A DNA stretch of 64,000 nucleotides from Eublepharis macularius (GCF_028583425.1 NC_072793.1:104331689-104395688); one strand, 5' to 3'. Positions 1 through 12,934 are shown, counted from the first letter of the stretch. The notes: generated from the letters alone by a model not told the origin. Translations and numbers: made by a program.

Positions 1-330
1 TGCCCCCTGCTTGCAGCGCGGATGGCTGGGAGGCCGCCCGTGCCAGTCGCCTGCCTGGCAGGACAGGAGGTGGCCAGCCGCCCCCTGTCCTGCAGGACAG
101 GCGAATGGCGTGGGTGGCCTCCCAGCCACTTGTGCTGCCGCTGCCAGCTCCGCGGAGCGCCGGGACAGCTGGCTTGCCGTGGGGTGGCACACGCCGCACT
201 GTGTGATGACACCACAGAAGTGATGTCATCACACAGCGCCGGGAGTGCATGTGCGCTGTGCGCGCACGCGAGTTACTGGTCTTCGGTTGCCATGGGTGCC
301 GGCAACCGTAGATCCAGCCCTGGTGATTGG
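1..330. repeat. GC-rich unclassified repeat
   Basis: GC-rich sequence with paired phrases such as GATGACACCACAGAAGTGAT followed by TGATGTCATCACACAG. Composition and motifs resemble the hAT-like GC-rich elements at 16978-17585 and 22108-22395. The end cannot be placed because the window begins inside it. Open frames here are composition artefacts. Confidence 0.4.
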
Positions 331-858
331 TTCAAAATATTTTTACACTCAGGGATAAATACTTCCTAATCTGCTTATAGCATTCATTAAAAACAGTTAG
401 ACTATAACATAAACCAGCAGCCTTAAAAAAGACCCATCAGATCATCAGTAAAGAAACATGTTTATCAGGTTACACATGCAACCATATATTCTTTACTAGG
501 TGTGAGGATGTTGAAGGGGGCCAGAGAATATTTCACCTGTTCCTTTGTTATGGACAGATTTATGGACATGGCCCTTATAGCACTACCTGATGTTTAGAAT
601 CACGAAGACTTCTTGCCTTTTTTGGGGGGTGGCAGTGTTTCAGGTTGGTCTAACTTCACATGCTGTTGGATCTAAATATCTTTCTGCTGACCCTCAGAAG
701 ATTACTGCGGGACACAGTGGATAGTTCTGTTGAAGCCCTGAATGACCTTGGGAATTTGAGGGGAGGGAACCTTGACATTTGACATCGTTGCTTTTAGATG
801 CTTTCTTCTGTCAAACTCCAATTAGCACCATGTTAGACTAGCGAGTTTGGGGCAACAG
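331..858. other. Non-coding sequence, no feature recognised
   Basis: Intron 4 of STIMATE. No splice-flanked conserved exon, RNA gene or clear repeat family is recognised here. Confidence 0.4.
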
Positions 859-1273
859 CAGGAGGTCCCCAGGGTGATGCTCGTGGGAGCCATGGCAACT
901 GCTGACATCTTTCCTAGTGCCTGCCAAGTGCTTTTTTGCCCAGCAGGGTTTCTCACTGACTACTGATTGGCTGTGCAGATTTTTAAAACCATTGCTTCAG
1001 CAGCAGGTGCCAATATAACACAAGGATCTTCACTGCATAACTGAAGATAACCTACGTATATACAAGAAAATATTTTTAAATGATATGTTCATTTTAAAAA
1101 GTATCCTGTTAAACTTACGTCTGAAGAGTTACTGCTAGAGTTACGCATAACTTCATTCCCTGACATTTGATGGCTGGCTCTGCCTCCCAGGGCAGCCATA
1201 TTGTAGTTGGCCCTACCTCCCTATGTCATAATTGCAAAGGTGCTGGCAGCCTCAAAAAGGCTGGGGACCCCTG
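859..1273. mobile_element. hAT-like non-autonomous element (CAGGGGTCCCC-type ends)
   Basis: The left end CAGGAGGTCCCCAG and right end CTGGGGACCCCTG are inverted repeats of the common hAT terminus. The flanking 8 bases GGCAACAG (851-858) and GGCTAGAG (1274-1281) agree at 6 of 8, consistent with an aged 8-bp hAT target duplication. The interior shares segments with the copy at 25143-25760 (GATTGGCTGTGCAGAT; AAGGATCTTCACTGCAT). There is no transposase frame. Confidence 0.65.
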
Positions 1274-1445
1274 GGCTAGAGGACAGATAAAAAAAACTTG
1301 GGATGACAGTGATCACACAGGATAATCTTATAGCTTATTCCACGGAGGTTAAGTTACTTCATGATCCTTGTGTCATCCAGAGACATCAGCAGAACTTTTC
1401 CAGTGATAATAGTGTTGCAACACTGTTTAGGCACCTGGTAAAGAT

Positions 1446-1544
1446 CTGGTTGTTTTGTATTGCTTTTGCTTAATCATTGCTTTATTTTAGTTTAGTTCTG
1501 GTTGTTTTGTATTGCTTTTGCTTAATCATTGCTTTATTTTAGTT
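1446..1544. repeat. Tandem duplication, 52-bp period
   Basis: The segment starting CTGGTTGTTTTGTATTGC occurs at 1446 and again at 1498, identical for about 47 bases. It is a single recent tandem duplication in non-coding DNA. Confidence 0.9.
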
Positions 1545-1905
1545 ATTTGTGGTAATACTCTCTGAATTGTAACCTTCTTATGTTGTACTTGACTACTGCT
1601 CTTATTATGATTTTAATGATATTATTGGGTCTCGTTTAGTTATTAATTTAACTATATAATTAATTTAAATGTTAATCTGCTTTGAACATAAGGAAGAATG
1701 CAATATAAGTATTTTAAATAAAGGTCAGTATAAGCTTTTGTGAGTCAAAGTTCATTCACTTCATTAAATATTCTGGAAAAGTATATTGGTCATTAAGGTG
1801 CTACTGGACTCAAATTTTGTTCTTCCAGGGCCATGCTTTCTGGCAAGTACCCATATTCTTGGTAGAGTGTAGTGCTCTACTTCTGTAGTAAAAAAAATTA
1901 ACCTT
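1545..1905. other. AT-rich non-coding sequence with a short Penelope-tail fragment
   Basis: Mostly unclassified AT-rich sequence. Around 1793-1815 the phrase AAGGTGCTACTGGACTC matches the 3' tail of the Penelope-like elements described elsewhere in the window. Confidence 0.45.
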
Positions 1906-2075
1906 GGCCATTTTCACATGTCTTACCGGCCGTGGAAAATCGCACAAAACTCCCAGAACGATGGCATCTTCCTGGCGTGATTTCTCATCATGATGGGAAA
2001 TCGCGCCAGGAAGATGCCATCGTTCCAGGAGTTTTGCGTGATTTTCCATGGCTGGTAAGACGTGTGAAAACGGCC
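1906..2075. mobile_element. 170-bp perfectly centred palindromic MITE
   Basis: Positions 1906-1990 are the inverted complement of 1991-2075 with few mismatches and no loop; the centre is CATCATGATG. The ends read GGCCATTTTCACATGTCTTACC and its complement. There is no coding capacity. It is best described as a fold-back MITE; the superfamily is not determined because no clean target duplication is visible. Confidence 0.85.
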
Positions 2076-2584
2076 CTTATCAGGTTCAAGACCATTTACA
2101 TGGGTGAGCAAAATAAAATACTTCAGGACTGCCTAAAGGTTTGTTTGCTTTAGTTTTCCCTCCCTATTTCTTTCACTTACTATTGCATCGAAAAGCTTGA
2201 ATGCCCAAGACGCAGAATATGACGACTGGCAATGGAACTTCCTTCTGCTGGCCTGAATACTCAACTGCTGAGAGGGAGTTTTCACACTATCATGCCAAGA
2301 GCAATGCCTCAAAATGAAATGTTATACTAAGCATATAGTTTAAGAGCTCTAGCTGTTACACTGAATCTTCAAGTAATGTTTGAGGCAAAATACTAAATGT
2401 CACGTGGTATTTATTTGATTTGTACAAGAGCATAGTTGTACAAGAGCTAAAGCTATAATTAATTTGCCTGCATTGTTCATAAGTCTTTTGAGAAGAATTA
2501 GCTTTGAATAATATAGGAAAAGCAGATTTGCTCCAACACAAACCAATCTCTCTTCAGCATTACATACACTGGCTTGAACCCAGC
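2076..2584. other. Non-coding sequence, no feature recognised
   Basis: AT-rich intronic sequence between a MITE and an old CR1 LINE. No gene or repeat family is recognised. Confidence 0.4.
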
Positions 2585-3940
2585 AGTAAATCTCCACATT
2601 TTAAGCGCTCGTATAAAAAAATAATTTCCTTTTGTCCATCCTGAATCTACTGCCCATCAACTTAATTGGATGCTCTTGAGTTCTAGTATTTGGGGAGAGG
2701 GAGAAAACATTGCTCTGTCAACCCTGTGCATAATTTTATAAACCACTATCATAGCCTCCCTTAACTGTCTTCTTTTTTAAATGGAAAAGTCCCAGACTCT
2801 CAGCCTTTCCTCACAAAAAAGATGCTCCAACCTTATGCTCATCTTGGTTGCTCTCTTTTGTACTCTTCCCAGCTCTGCAATGTCCTTTGTGAGATACAGT
2901 GAACTGAACTGCACATAGTGCTTCAAGTGAGGCTGCACCATAGGTCTATACAGAGGCATTATAATATTGGCTGTTTCATTTTCAATGTATGTCACTTTAC
3001 ACTTATCCACACAGAATTTCATTTGCTACTCATCAGATCTGTGGAGCTCCTGGAGCTCTTCACAGTCGGCCTTGGTTTTCATCATTCTGAATAATTCTGT
3101 CACCTGCAAACTTGGACACTACACTGCTCTCTCCAGTTCAAGATCATTTATGAAAAAATTAAATAGCACTGGCCCCAATACCGATCTTTGCAGGATCCCA
3201 CTGCTTACTTCTCTACATTGTGAGAACTGTCCATTGATTCCTATTCTTTGCTTCCTTTCATTTACCCATTTTTAAATCTATAAGCCAGCCTATCCTCTCA
3301 TGACTGCTATGCTTATTCAGGAGTCTTTGATGAGGTACCTTGAAAGTCTAAGTATATAATGTCTACTGCATCACTGTTATCTTTGTTCACTTTCTCAACA
3401 AACTCCAAAAGGTTGGTGAGGCAGAAGACATGCTGATTTTCCCTCAACAGGCCTTGGTCCTCTATGTGTGTATTAATTCTATCTTTGATTACAGTTGCTA
3501 CTAATTTGTCTGGGACACATGTTAGGCTAACTGGCCAGTAATTTTCAGTTTCCCCCTCTGGAACCCTTTTTAAACACAAGTGTAACATTTGCTACTGGTA
3601 GTCCTCTGATACAGTGGCTGATTTTAGCAATAACATACATACACAGCTTAGTAGATCAACAATCCCAGATTTGAATTCCCTAAGAACGACTGGGTGTATG
3701 CCATCAGGACCTAGAGACTTGCTGGTTTGTAAATTCCCAAATAGAGTCCATCAGGCTCCCTTCCTAAAAATAGCAAGTATGGTCTGGGGACATGCGCACA
3801 CTTTCCACAGTGACCATGACTTTTTTCCCATTTTTGTTAGGAATCCTTTTATTCCTTGGCCATCTAAAAACCCAACTGTTTCTCTGACTGCTTTCCTGCT
3901 TTGGATTTTTGTACAAATGCTTATTGTTTGTCTTGATTCT
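2585..3940 (-). mobile_element. Old CR1 LINE fragment (reverse transcriptase and 3' part)
   Basis: On the minus strand the decayed frames show CR1 reverse-transcriptase phrases in order: NYWPVSLT near 3540, IIYLDFQ near 3350, then C-terminal phrases such as IIMPLYRPMVQPHL (about 2950) and VQKRATKM (about 2850). Several frameshifts and stops break them. It is clearly more diverged than the CR1 at 26009-27349. No function is expected. Confidence 0.8.
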
Positions 3941-4640
3941 TTTATTTATTTAAAACATTTACATGCTGTTTTCCCACCAAAATAGGGTCTCCAAGACAAT
4001 AAACAGATATTTAAAACATTAAATCACATTTTAAATGTATATATAAATACAGCAAAAAACAGACATATAAACAAACAACAAACACATGCACACAAGGAGG
4101 ATGGCCAATGGGTGTTTATCGGGGGTATGCCAAAGAAAACAAAAAGTCTTCACCCATTGGTGGAAGACAATAACAGAGAGAGATAGGCGAATTTCCCTGG
4201 GGAGGGAGCACCATAACCAAGAAGGCCCTTTCTTGGGTTGCCACATGTCTAACCTCTGATTGTTAGAAGCAAGGCATCTGAAGATGACTGGAGTGGTTGA
4301 AGAGGTTCATATGGGAGAAAGCTGTCCTCAAGTCATGCTGTCCTCAAGTATACAGGTTTATCAGCACCCTGAATGGGTCCTGAAGGCAAGTTGGGAGCCA
4401 ATGTAGATGGGACAAGACTGGAGTGATATGGTACCTACAACCCACTCCAATCAACACTCTGGTTGCAGAATTCTGTACCAATTTCAGCTTCCAGAGAGTC
4501 TTTAAGGGCAGCCCAACATAGACTACATTGTAATAATCTAACCTAGTTTTTACCAAGGCATGCACCACCATGGCGAGATCTTTCCTGACCAAGAAGGAAC
4601 ATTGCTGGTTTACCAACTAGAACCAGTAAAACATGCCCCT
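3941..4640 (-). mobile_element. L2-type LINE 3' fragment
   Basis: Minus-strand frame 4616-4344 has the L2-clade C-terminal signature LDYYNVVYVGLPLKTLWKL, then QNSATRVL and LSHLHWLP. The AT-rich 3' UTR follows at lower coordinates. It is truncated at its 5' side and non-functional. Confidence 0.8.
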
Positions 4641-5870
4641 AACCACCACAGCCCTTATAACAATCCATTCCTCAAACTGATTTTCCCCATTCCACCAAAT
4701 TTCTTATACAGCCACTATATCTAAACTGTTATTTAGCACCAAATATTTCAGGTCCCCAATCTTGGCTTTGAGGCTTATAGCATTGGCCTACAGACACTTT
4801 TAATGCATTTCCTTCTTCAATAACCCTCTCCTCCTTTAGCCCTTGTCTCTGCACATAGCCTTCCTTTGCCATCTTACTCTTGACAAGTTCTATTGTGCTC
4901 CTATCAATATTCCCTTGCATGTTTACACTATCATCCCTTTGGACTGACTTGTCTCAAACTGGAAGCTCCCCAGCTCCTGTCAGCTTCTTCCCTGGGATTA
5001 GTTTAAAAACTGCTCAGTCACTGCCTTGATATTAAACACCAGCACTGTGGTTCCCTTTTGGTTCAAATGAAGCCTATTTCTTTTGTACAGGTTTGGCTTG
5101 TCCCAGTGCCTAACAAATCTAAACCCTTCCTCCCAGAACTAATTTCTCATCTACATGTAGCCCTAATCTGTGTCTGTCTAGCTGCCCGTCCACATGGAAT
5201 CAGTAGCAATTCTGAGAATGCTACCTTTGAGATGCTGGTCTTTTAACTTTCTGCCTAGTAACTTAAATTTCAGGCCTATTTTTCTCAGTGTAACTGCAGC
5301 CAACTTGCACCATGATTGCTGATTCTTCCCACCACTATTGGCCTATCTAAACACCATGCTGATATTCACCACCTTTGCATCAGGTAAGCAAGTCACCATG
5401 TGATCAAAACACCTGTAACAGATGCTGCTTTCTATATTCCTAATGACAGAATCATCCACTACCAAAAGCCCACCTCCCCCCACCCTAGAGGGGTATCTTT
5501 GGTAAGGTATCCCTTCTAAGGGCTCACGTTACTCTTCCTCAGTCTGACACACTCCATCCTCAAGACTCTCAATCTCCAAGACAACAGAAGAACTATCAGC
5601 ACAGGAATGGAACTGTTCTAGTAGGTCTCTGGAGGTGTCGTCCACAAGCCTCTCCCTCCCCTTCAACTTCTCCAGGTCAGCCACACTAGCATCAAGGGAA
5701 GGAATCTGTTCCCTGAGAGCCAAGAGCTCCGTGCATCGAGCGCACATCCACAGTTTCTGCCCAGTGGGCACATACTCATGCATGAGACACTCCCTGCAAT
5801 ACACTGGCTAGCCCCCACTCTAGTGCCAGTTTTCAACCTTCATAACTGGTTTGGTTGTTTAAAGGTATTT
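4641..5870 (-). mobile_element. CR1-type LINE ORF1 remnant (zinc-finger-like and esterase-like parts)
   Basis: Minus-strand frame 5804-5529 has paired cysteines (CREC, then CARC) followed by a helical LLALREQI segment, as in CR1 ORF1 proteins. Further on (about 5470-5380) a decayed frame reads DSVIRNIESSICYRC and then CLPDAKV, resembling the SGNH-esterase part of CR1 ORF1. Stops and frameshifts interrupt the rest. Family assignment is from motif memory only. An L2 piece separates it from the CR1 reverse-transcriptase fragment further down, so one original insertion broken by L2 is possible. Confidence 0.55.
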
Positions 5871-6516
5871 TAGGGTTAAAATAGGCCATTGGAATCTGTG
5901 CAGATTTCCCACATCAGCCAGGAAGGGTAATGCAGAATACTGCCTTCCTGGCTGATGTGGAGCTTGTATGTCCTTTTTCAGGAAACTCAGACCAGAGAGG
6001 TTCTCTCCTACTCCTCCTCAATCTCCCTTGCTGAACTCCCAAGCTCAGATCACCTGTTAGAAGCCCTGAGGTGCAAATCCCCAGGAAACCTGCATGCCTC
6101 CAGAGTCGGACCTCTAACACGCCGATGAGCCTTGCTCCCTCTCAAGCCTTATTCAGAAATAAATATCAGCTATGAAAGGCCCTTAATCACCAGATACGGT
6201 GAAGTGTCTGGATAAGTTTGGCTTTTCCTCCAAACCAGACAGTTGTACAAATTTTGCTGTAGAAAATGCCCATTATCCTTGGCCAAGTGATAGACTGCTT
6301 TTACTTGGGAAATGCTGTGGTATACATCTTGCGGAACTTCATTCTACCTCACAAAATCAAGCACTGGTAATCTGTAGTGATCAAGGATCTTCTCTAGAAA
6401 AAACTCATCACACAGCTGAAAACATTGACCAGTTAATAACACACACCCAAAATACTGTCCGAGAAGTATGTGAATCAACTTGACTCAAAAAGTATTTTAA
6501 GAGTGAAAATCTTTAC
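5871..6516. other. Non-coding sequence with an 18-bp inverted repeat
   Basis: Contains an exact inverted repeat (5909-5926 and 5943-5960, arm CCACATCAGCCAGGAAGG, 16-bp spacer). Beyond it, sequence leading to exon 4 of STIMATE has no recognised feature. A plus-strand frame of 94 codons at 6199-6483 shows no known motif and is treated as chance. Confidence 0.5.
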
Positions 6517-6638
6517 CATATTCACCAAAGCGAAGAGATTCCCATTGCTGCCATTCAACAATGCCACTTACTGCACGCACGCCAGCATAAATTAGCAGCA
6601 TTCCTAAGGTGGCATCTAACAGAAAGTTGATGAGGTAC
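6517..6638 (-). CDS. STIMATE: STIMATE exon 4
   Basis: A 122-bp minus-strand exon with acceptor AG at 6640-6639 and a GTAAAG donor at 6516-6511. One base completes the Leu codon, 40 codons follow, and one base remains. The peptide starts [19 protein letters not shown], a third membrane helix, and ends with [14 protein letters not shown], a very conserved stretch of the family. Intron 3 (6639-8146) is about 1.5 kb. I found no exon 5 between this exon and position 1, so the rest of the protein (further helices and the cytosolic C-terminal tail) lies outside the window. A degenerate copy of this exon is present at 52792-52888. Confidence 0.93.
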
Positions 6639-6894
6639 CTACAATGGAGAAAGCACACACAAAAGAAATCTAAGTGTGGGCATGACTACTAAAAATATAT
6701 TATTGCACCCCCACCAACATAACTAATGGTAATTTCCCCACCACCTTATGTACTTTTTAGTCATCATAGGCAATGTCTATATGCTAGTTTACAGGTTCAA
6801 TTTTTTGTTTTTGCACAGCAAACACAGTAGAACTATGGCCACAGGCCAGAGGATTTCATAATTTCCCCCTTAATATTTGCCATAGCTTTAACAC

Positions 6895-7110
6895 GACTTC
6901 CTAAATATCGTTTTATGCCACATTCCCACACAAATAGGGTCCCCCGAAGTGGTGAACATAAAAACATGAAAACAATTGAACATTAAACTAGCATTTAAAA
7001 TAATACATAAAATAATTAATTAAAAACATATGAGCATAAACACACACTACTAAAACCAGGGAGGAGGGCCATCTAAAGAAAGTAGGCATTTCTCTTCAAA
7101 ATTGGAGAGA
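6895..7110 (-). mobile_element. L2-type LINE 3' end fragment
   Basis: The phrase CACACAAATAGGGTCCCCCG followed by AT-rich TAAAAACAT repeats matches the 3' UTR/tail seen on the minus strand of the L2 piece at 3941-4640. Truncated and non-coding, in intron 3. Confidence 0.55.
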
Positions 7111-7152
7111 TTTGTGTATGAAAAGATTTAATCAAGTACATTTTATAAACTT

Positions 7153-7215
7153 ACAGTGCAATCCTAAGAAATCAGTGGGCTTACGTTGGAGTAATTCTGC
7201 ATAGGATTGCACTGT
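7153..7215. repeat. Small palindromic repeat, CAGTGCAATCCTA family
   Basis: Begins ACAGTGCAATCCTA and ends with the complement TAGGATTGCACTGT, 63 bp overall. Related copies lie at 40385-40458, 44122-44208 and 62743-62818, with a half copy at 42433-42470. Confidence 0.75.
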
Positions 7216-8145
7216 TAATTAAGTAAGAATTCTTTTGCTGAGAGACAGCTCTAATCTTGTCTAATTGAATATACCTTTGGATCAACATAAGATTGTTTAA
7301 ATTATTACTTTGAATTAAAGCTGTTTATTCTACATAAGCACTGCAGAAAGACAGGTATCTGTATGGGATTTAATCTTTACTGACATTTCTAACACCTTTG
7401 TGAGAACATGCTTGGCTTCTGCATTTTCTCATGAGAATTAGTACACAAATCTAAACTTTCCCCCCAATTATATGATGACTTCCATTCCTAGCTGCATTTG
7501 GAGACTTACAAAAATACAACAACAGAAGTAAAAAGAAGATGTGCTATTAGAAAAAAATCATAGGATTTTTCTATATTCCTAGAGAATAAATAAGTGAAAT
7601 GTGTTTAGACATTTTTATTGGAATGCTCTGTTTGGTTAAAATATATAGTCTTGGCTCAAACTTCCAGGGCCACCAGAGGTCACTACAGTCTCAGAAAATA
7701 ACAAGCTGTATCAGAGCTGTGCTACTGGCTGTTCATCTATTTCTGAACTTCCACAACACAATTACGCCACCTTAAGGAATTCACAATTTACCAATGAAAA
7801 TTAAATCAAGGTTCATAATTTGAAGAGTACTGTTACATTTAGGAAAGGAATGATTGCCATTCTATAATACAAAACCCCTTTTGTCATATGTTGGTCTAAA
7901 CTAAAGTATTTCATATATTCCCAAGTTAAACATTCACTCAATAGAATCAAACAGGACCTAAAAAAGAGAGTGCATACTCAGCTTCATCCCAAAAGCACGC
8001 TTAGCTAGCTCTTACCATGGAAACAAGAAAATCAAATCTACAGGAAATCCTCCATTGTTTGGATGAGCAGCTGAAAATTCACAATATCCTTGTTAACTGA
8101 ACTTCAACATGATCATTCCACAAATCATTAACGTGCACACACTTA

Positions 8146-9145
<1,000 letters not shown>

Positions 9146-9275
9146 CTCGTATCTGATGAAAGAAGCTCTGCCTCCTGAAAGCTCATACACTGGAAATCTA
9201 GTTGGTCTTTAAGGTATTACTGGACCTGAATCTTACTCTTCTACTACAGACCAACACAGCTACCCACCTGAACTT
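9146..9275 (+). mobile_element. Penelope-like element 3' tail fragment
   Basis: Contains CTGATGA, then GAAAGCTCATAC, then TAGTTGGTCTTTAAGGTATT and CTACTACAGACCAACACAGC, the ordered blocks of the tail family seen in the complete insertions at 45916-46816 and 54224-54473. Confidence 0.65.
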
Positions 9276-9935
9276 AACTCAAGTATCCAAAAATGTTCTT
9301 TTTTCTGAGTGATTTAAATTGCATGCTTAATTAGCTTGACTTGTCAATCTAACTAGCTATACTCCACAATCCTTTACATTGTATTGCTAATTAAAAGGGA
9401 ATGGTGAGAAAGTGATGCTGCAGCATGTAGTAATCAACTACTGAGTTGGCCCTACTAAGGGGGGGGGCATTTCTTAACTGTGATGATGGTTAAAATAACT
9501 TAGGTAGCGCATGGGAAAAGAGGTGACACGGGCTGCACTAAGACCCAAGGGCCTCTGTTTACCATCCCTTTTCTAGAATAAAAGATTCTTTATAGCCATG
9601 GCTTGATAGAAACTGAACAAGCAGCAGTAGGCAGCACTGATTAGTGAGAGTGCATTTCAGTGACACTAAAGCTGGCAAAGCTTTTAACAGACTCGTGGAA
9701 ACAAGTCAAGAATCTTAGGAAAGAGCAAGGATTTTAACTTGTAGGAAAGAAAAAAAAGGATTCTAGCAAATTGATCACAAGGCAAGGAAAATAATTCACA
9801 TCATAATCTTTAACCAGACAAGCAGCGTATGCTTAGAACCCTTCTAAACTCTGTTCCATCCTTAGGTAGGATATGCTGACATTTGGGATTCTCTTCTCTT
9901 TGTCCTTGATGCTGTGCACTGCCAGATAGATAAAG
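9276..9935. other. Intron 2 sequence, no feature recognised
   Basis: AT-rich sequence; nothing recognised. Confidence 0.4.
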
Positions 9936-12185
9936 AATAAGATCTCTGTCCTGCATGATATCATCCAGCAGGGCAGCTTTGATCTGGCTTGCTTGACCGA
10001 GACCTGGCTGAGAGCTGATGAGGTAGTCTCTCTTACTCAGCTGACTCCTTCAGGTTATTTGGTCCTCCATCAGCCTAAAATCAACTGGTTCTTATCCAAG
10101 ATGTTTTTTCCTTCCAGAGGATCCCAGCAGCAGAGATCTCTGGCCCTGAATGTATTGGCCTAATGTGGGGTGCTGAGGAGAGTTGCCTATCTTGCTGGTG
10201 TACTGTCTGCCTAGCACACCAGTAGATACCCTGCTGAAGTGTGCCGAGACCATCTTTGAGTAGGTGTTGCCCTTCTCATGGCTAGTGGTCAAAATCCACA
10301 CAAGCACTGCCTTATCTTAGGCTGCCTCAGACATTGTCAACCATGGTGACAGTAGGACTCTCGGATAGTTTCAGCCCCCCACCCCCCACCCAAAGTAGGT
10401 TGTACACTGGATTTAATTTTTTGCACAAGTGTGGAACTGCAACAATTGGTTGAATGTGTCAGTGACATGGTCAGGTCCTTTCTCTTGAAGGTTGGATGGA
10501 AGTTCACAACCCCCCTCTGCACAGGTAGAGAGCTGATTTAAGCTTGCCCATGGAGACTCATAGATTTGACTGGTTTCCGGAAGGCTCTATGGGATTTCCC
10601 AGGGCCTGCCAACAGCTCTCTCAATGTGCTTACCAAGGTCTGGAATGAAGGTCTTCGTGGGGCCATTGATAGGGTGCTCCCCAATGCTCTCTGTGCCCTC
10701 ATTACTCTCCTAATCCCTGGTTTACCAGGGAGCTTGGAGAATCAAAGAAATTGCTCAGATGGCTAGAGTGAACCTGTAGACTATCTTGTGACAAGCCTTC
10801 AAGAACATGTTCTAGAGCCCAACTGAATGCCTATGAGGTGGTGATGAAGGCAGCAAAGAAGCCTTCTTTCTTTGCCTCTATTGTGTCTGCTAGTTCACAT
10901 CCAGCACAATTATTTAATGTGATGCGTCAACTGACTTCACCAAGGGTGGAGTCCCAAATTGATAGTGAATTGGCATTACAGCTGTGACTTGTTTGGGTCC
11001 TTTGCCATTGGAGACAAAAGATCCTCCACAAAGTCACTGGTGTGTGATATTCTGCAGGGTGCAATCTTGTACCTGAGGTATGGTTGTTGGGTGCCACAAA
11101 TATACTGATGACACCTAGCTCTTCCTCCTGCTGAATAAGCAGGCGGAGACAACTTTCTTGGATCTGGTCTGGTGCCTGGATGCCATGGTTGGATGGTTAA
11201 GACCTCCAACCATAATATTTATGTATTTGTGTCATTTATAGTCCGCCTTTCTCACTGAGACTCAAGGCGGATTACATAGTGTGAGATTAGTACAAACTAA
11301 GACAGAAATTATGTGGCTGGGGAGGACTGGACATCTCAAGGGGGTACAGCTACTGGCTCTTGATAGGGTCCTGTTATTTTTGGTGGACTATGTGAAGAGC
11401 CTGGCTGGATACCTTGCTTTCCTTGGATAAGAAGGTGTCCACAATGGAGAGGTTGGCATTGAACCTTATTTGTCGGGTTTGCCACCTGGCTACCTACTTG
11501 TTTTGGTCGGATCTGGCCACAACGATTTACTCCACATTCACCTCCAGGTTAGATTACTACAATTTGCTCTACACAGGGCTGCCCTTGAAGATGCTCCAGA
11601 AACTCCATGACATCCAGAATGCAGCTCCCATACTCCTGACTAGTTCATCTGCCCATATACAGCCTACTTTATGGAAGCTGCACTGGCTTCCAATTGGTTT
11701 CTGGATCAAATTCAAACCTTTAAAGCCCTGCACGGTCTGGGACCATTATACCTGAAGGACCACCTCTCCCAATATGATCCCTCACAATCCCTTCATCTTG
11801 CAGCTCACTGCTAGTGCCCAGTCCCCAAGTGGCTTGTCAAACTTCAACCAGGTTGAGGGCCTTCCCTGTGGTGGCCCCATCCTGTTGGAATGCTCTTTCT
11901 GATGATACGTGTGCCCTGAAGGACTTTTCTAGATTTGACAGGGCCTGCAAGGCAGAATTATACCAGCAGGCCTTTAACTAGCCGTGATGTAGCACTAGAA
12001 TTTTTTCCACTTGGTCACTGGGATTATGATGTTTTTATTGGCTATATTCTTGTGGAACACCCTCACTTTTTGATATGTTTTTTAATGTATAATAATTATT
12101 GTGGCTTTTAATGATGTAAATTATTTTGGGCCTCATTTCAAGGGAGAAGCAGTCTAAAAATTTGAAAAATAATAATAAATTAATG
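9936..12185 (+). mobile_element. L2-type LINE, long but decayed
   Basis: Plus-strand remnants in order: an endonuclease-like phrase FDLACLTETWL near 9980, a middle region with FRKALWDFPGP and later AAKKPSFFASIVS (about 10850-10900), then the reverse-transcriptase C-terminus SRLDYYNLLYTGLPLKMLQKL (about 11560) and an AT-rich 3' tail ending near 12185. A SINE-like fragment interrupts it at about 11213-11300. Many stops and frameshifts; inactive. Confidence 0.75.
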
Positions 12186-12255
12186 CTACTCTTACCCAAA
12201 GTCTCTATAATTTAAATTTAAATAGCCAACTGTTACTGTACCTTGGCTTTACCAG

Positions 12256-12445
12256 CTCTAAAGTGAGTAGCTGGCTCAGCGGTAGAACATCTGCTTTCCC
12301 AAGTTCAATCCTTAGGGTCTCAAGTTAAAATTATCTGGTAGTAATAGTTATGAGAAGAGCCTGCACAGCTACTGCTAGTCAAAGTAGAAAACATTGATTT
12401 TGACAGACCAAGGTCTGATTCAGAATAAGACAGCTTCATGTGTTC
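12256..12445 (+). mobile_element. tRNA-derived SINE
   Basis: The head TGGCTCAGCGGTAGAACATC resembles an A box and AGTTCAATCC a B box of RNA polymerase III promoters. The tail TCTGATTCAG and CAGCTTCATGTGTTC is the one common to a squamate tRNA-SINE family. No tRNA gene is intact. Plus strand, intron 2. Confidence 0.75.
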
Positions 12446-12629
12446 AAGTTTGCCAGACACAAAAACTTAACACAACTACAATTTTCTTCAATAGTTAACT
12501 GATGCAGATTTAACAAACACAGATCGTATTACAACTGTTCACATCTTGTAATGCATTCCCAAAATCTGTAAGATAAACATCTAATAAAATTGAAGGCAGT
12601 TTAAAAATCATTAATATTTAAACACTTAC

Positions 12630-12678
12630 CATATCCTCCAAGGCCGCCTTTCATGCTTTGGTTCTCTGAAGCGTTTCA
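12630..12678 (-). CDS. STIMATE: STIMATE exon 2
   Basis: A 49-bp exon read on the minus strand. A pyrimidine-rich tract and AG acceptor (12680-12679) precede it and a GTAAG donor (12629-12625) follows. The first two bases complete the codon split in exon 1, fifteen whole codons follow, and two bases are left for exon 3. The peptide is [15 protein letters not shown] flanked by Leu and Trp, a strongly basic cytosolic linker between the first two membrane helices and a hallmark of STIMATE. No frame lesion is seen. Being only 49 bp, it would be missed by simple ORF searches. Intron 1 upstream is about 31.7 kb. Confidence 0.93.
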
Positions 12679-12934
12679 CTGAAAGAAAATTAAGGATAAT
12701 CAGTGGACCTCCCACCAGCTGAATCTTTATGTAATTTTGAAATATTCAGTTACTTGAAATGTAATTCACTATTCAAGAAAAATCTGCAACTAGAATCTCC
12801 CAGTGACAGCTACATGAGATGAATGTTTGTATTTTCCAAAGTTCTTTATTAATTTTAAAACACAATTTCTTCTATCCAACTAACTGCTGGGTAAAAATGA
12901 ATGAATCCACCATTCTCTCCCCTCAAGCAGTCCA

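Noticed and set aside
1..6516. Exon 5 of STIMATE in the remaining intron 4 sequence
   Set aside because: Scanned for the conserved peptide following exon 4 and for matching splice sites; nothing fits, so it must lie outside the window.
12256..12330. A tRNA gene
   Set aside because: Box A and B resemblance is present, but no cloverleaf can be completed and the SINE tail follows.
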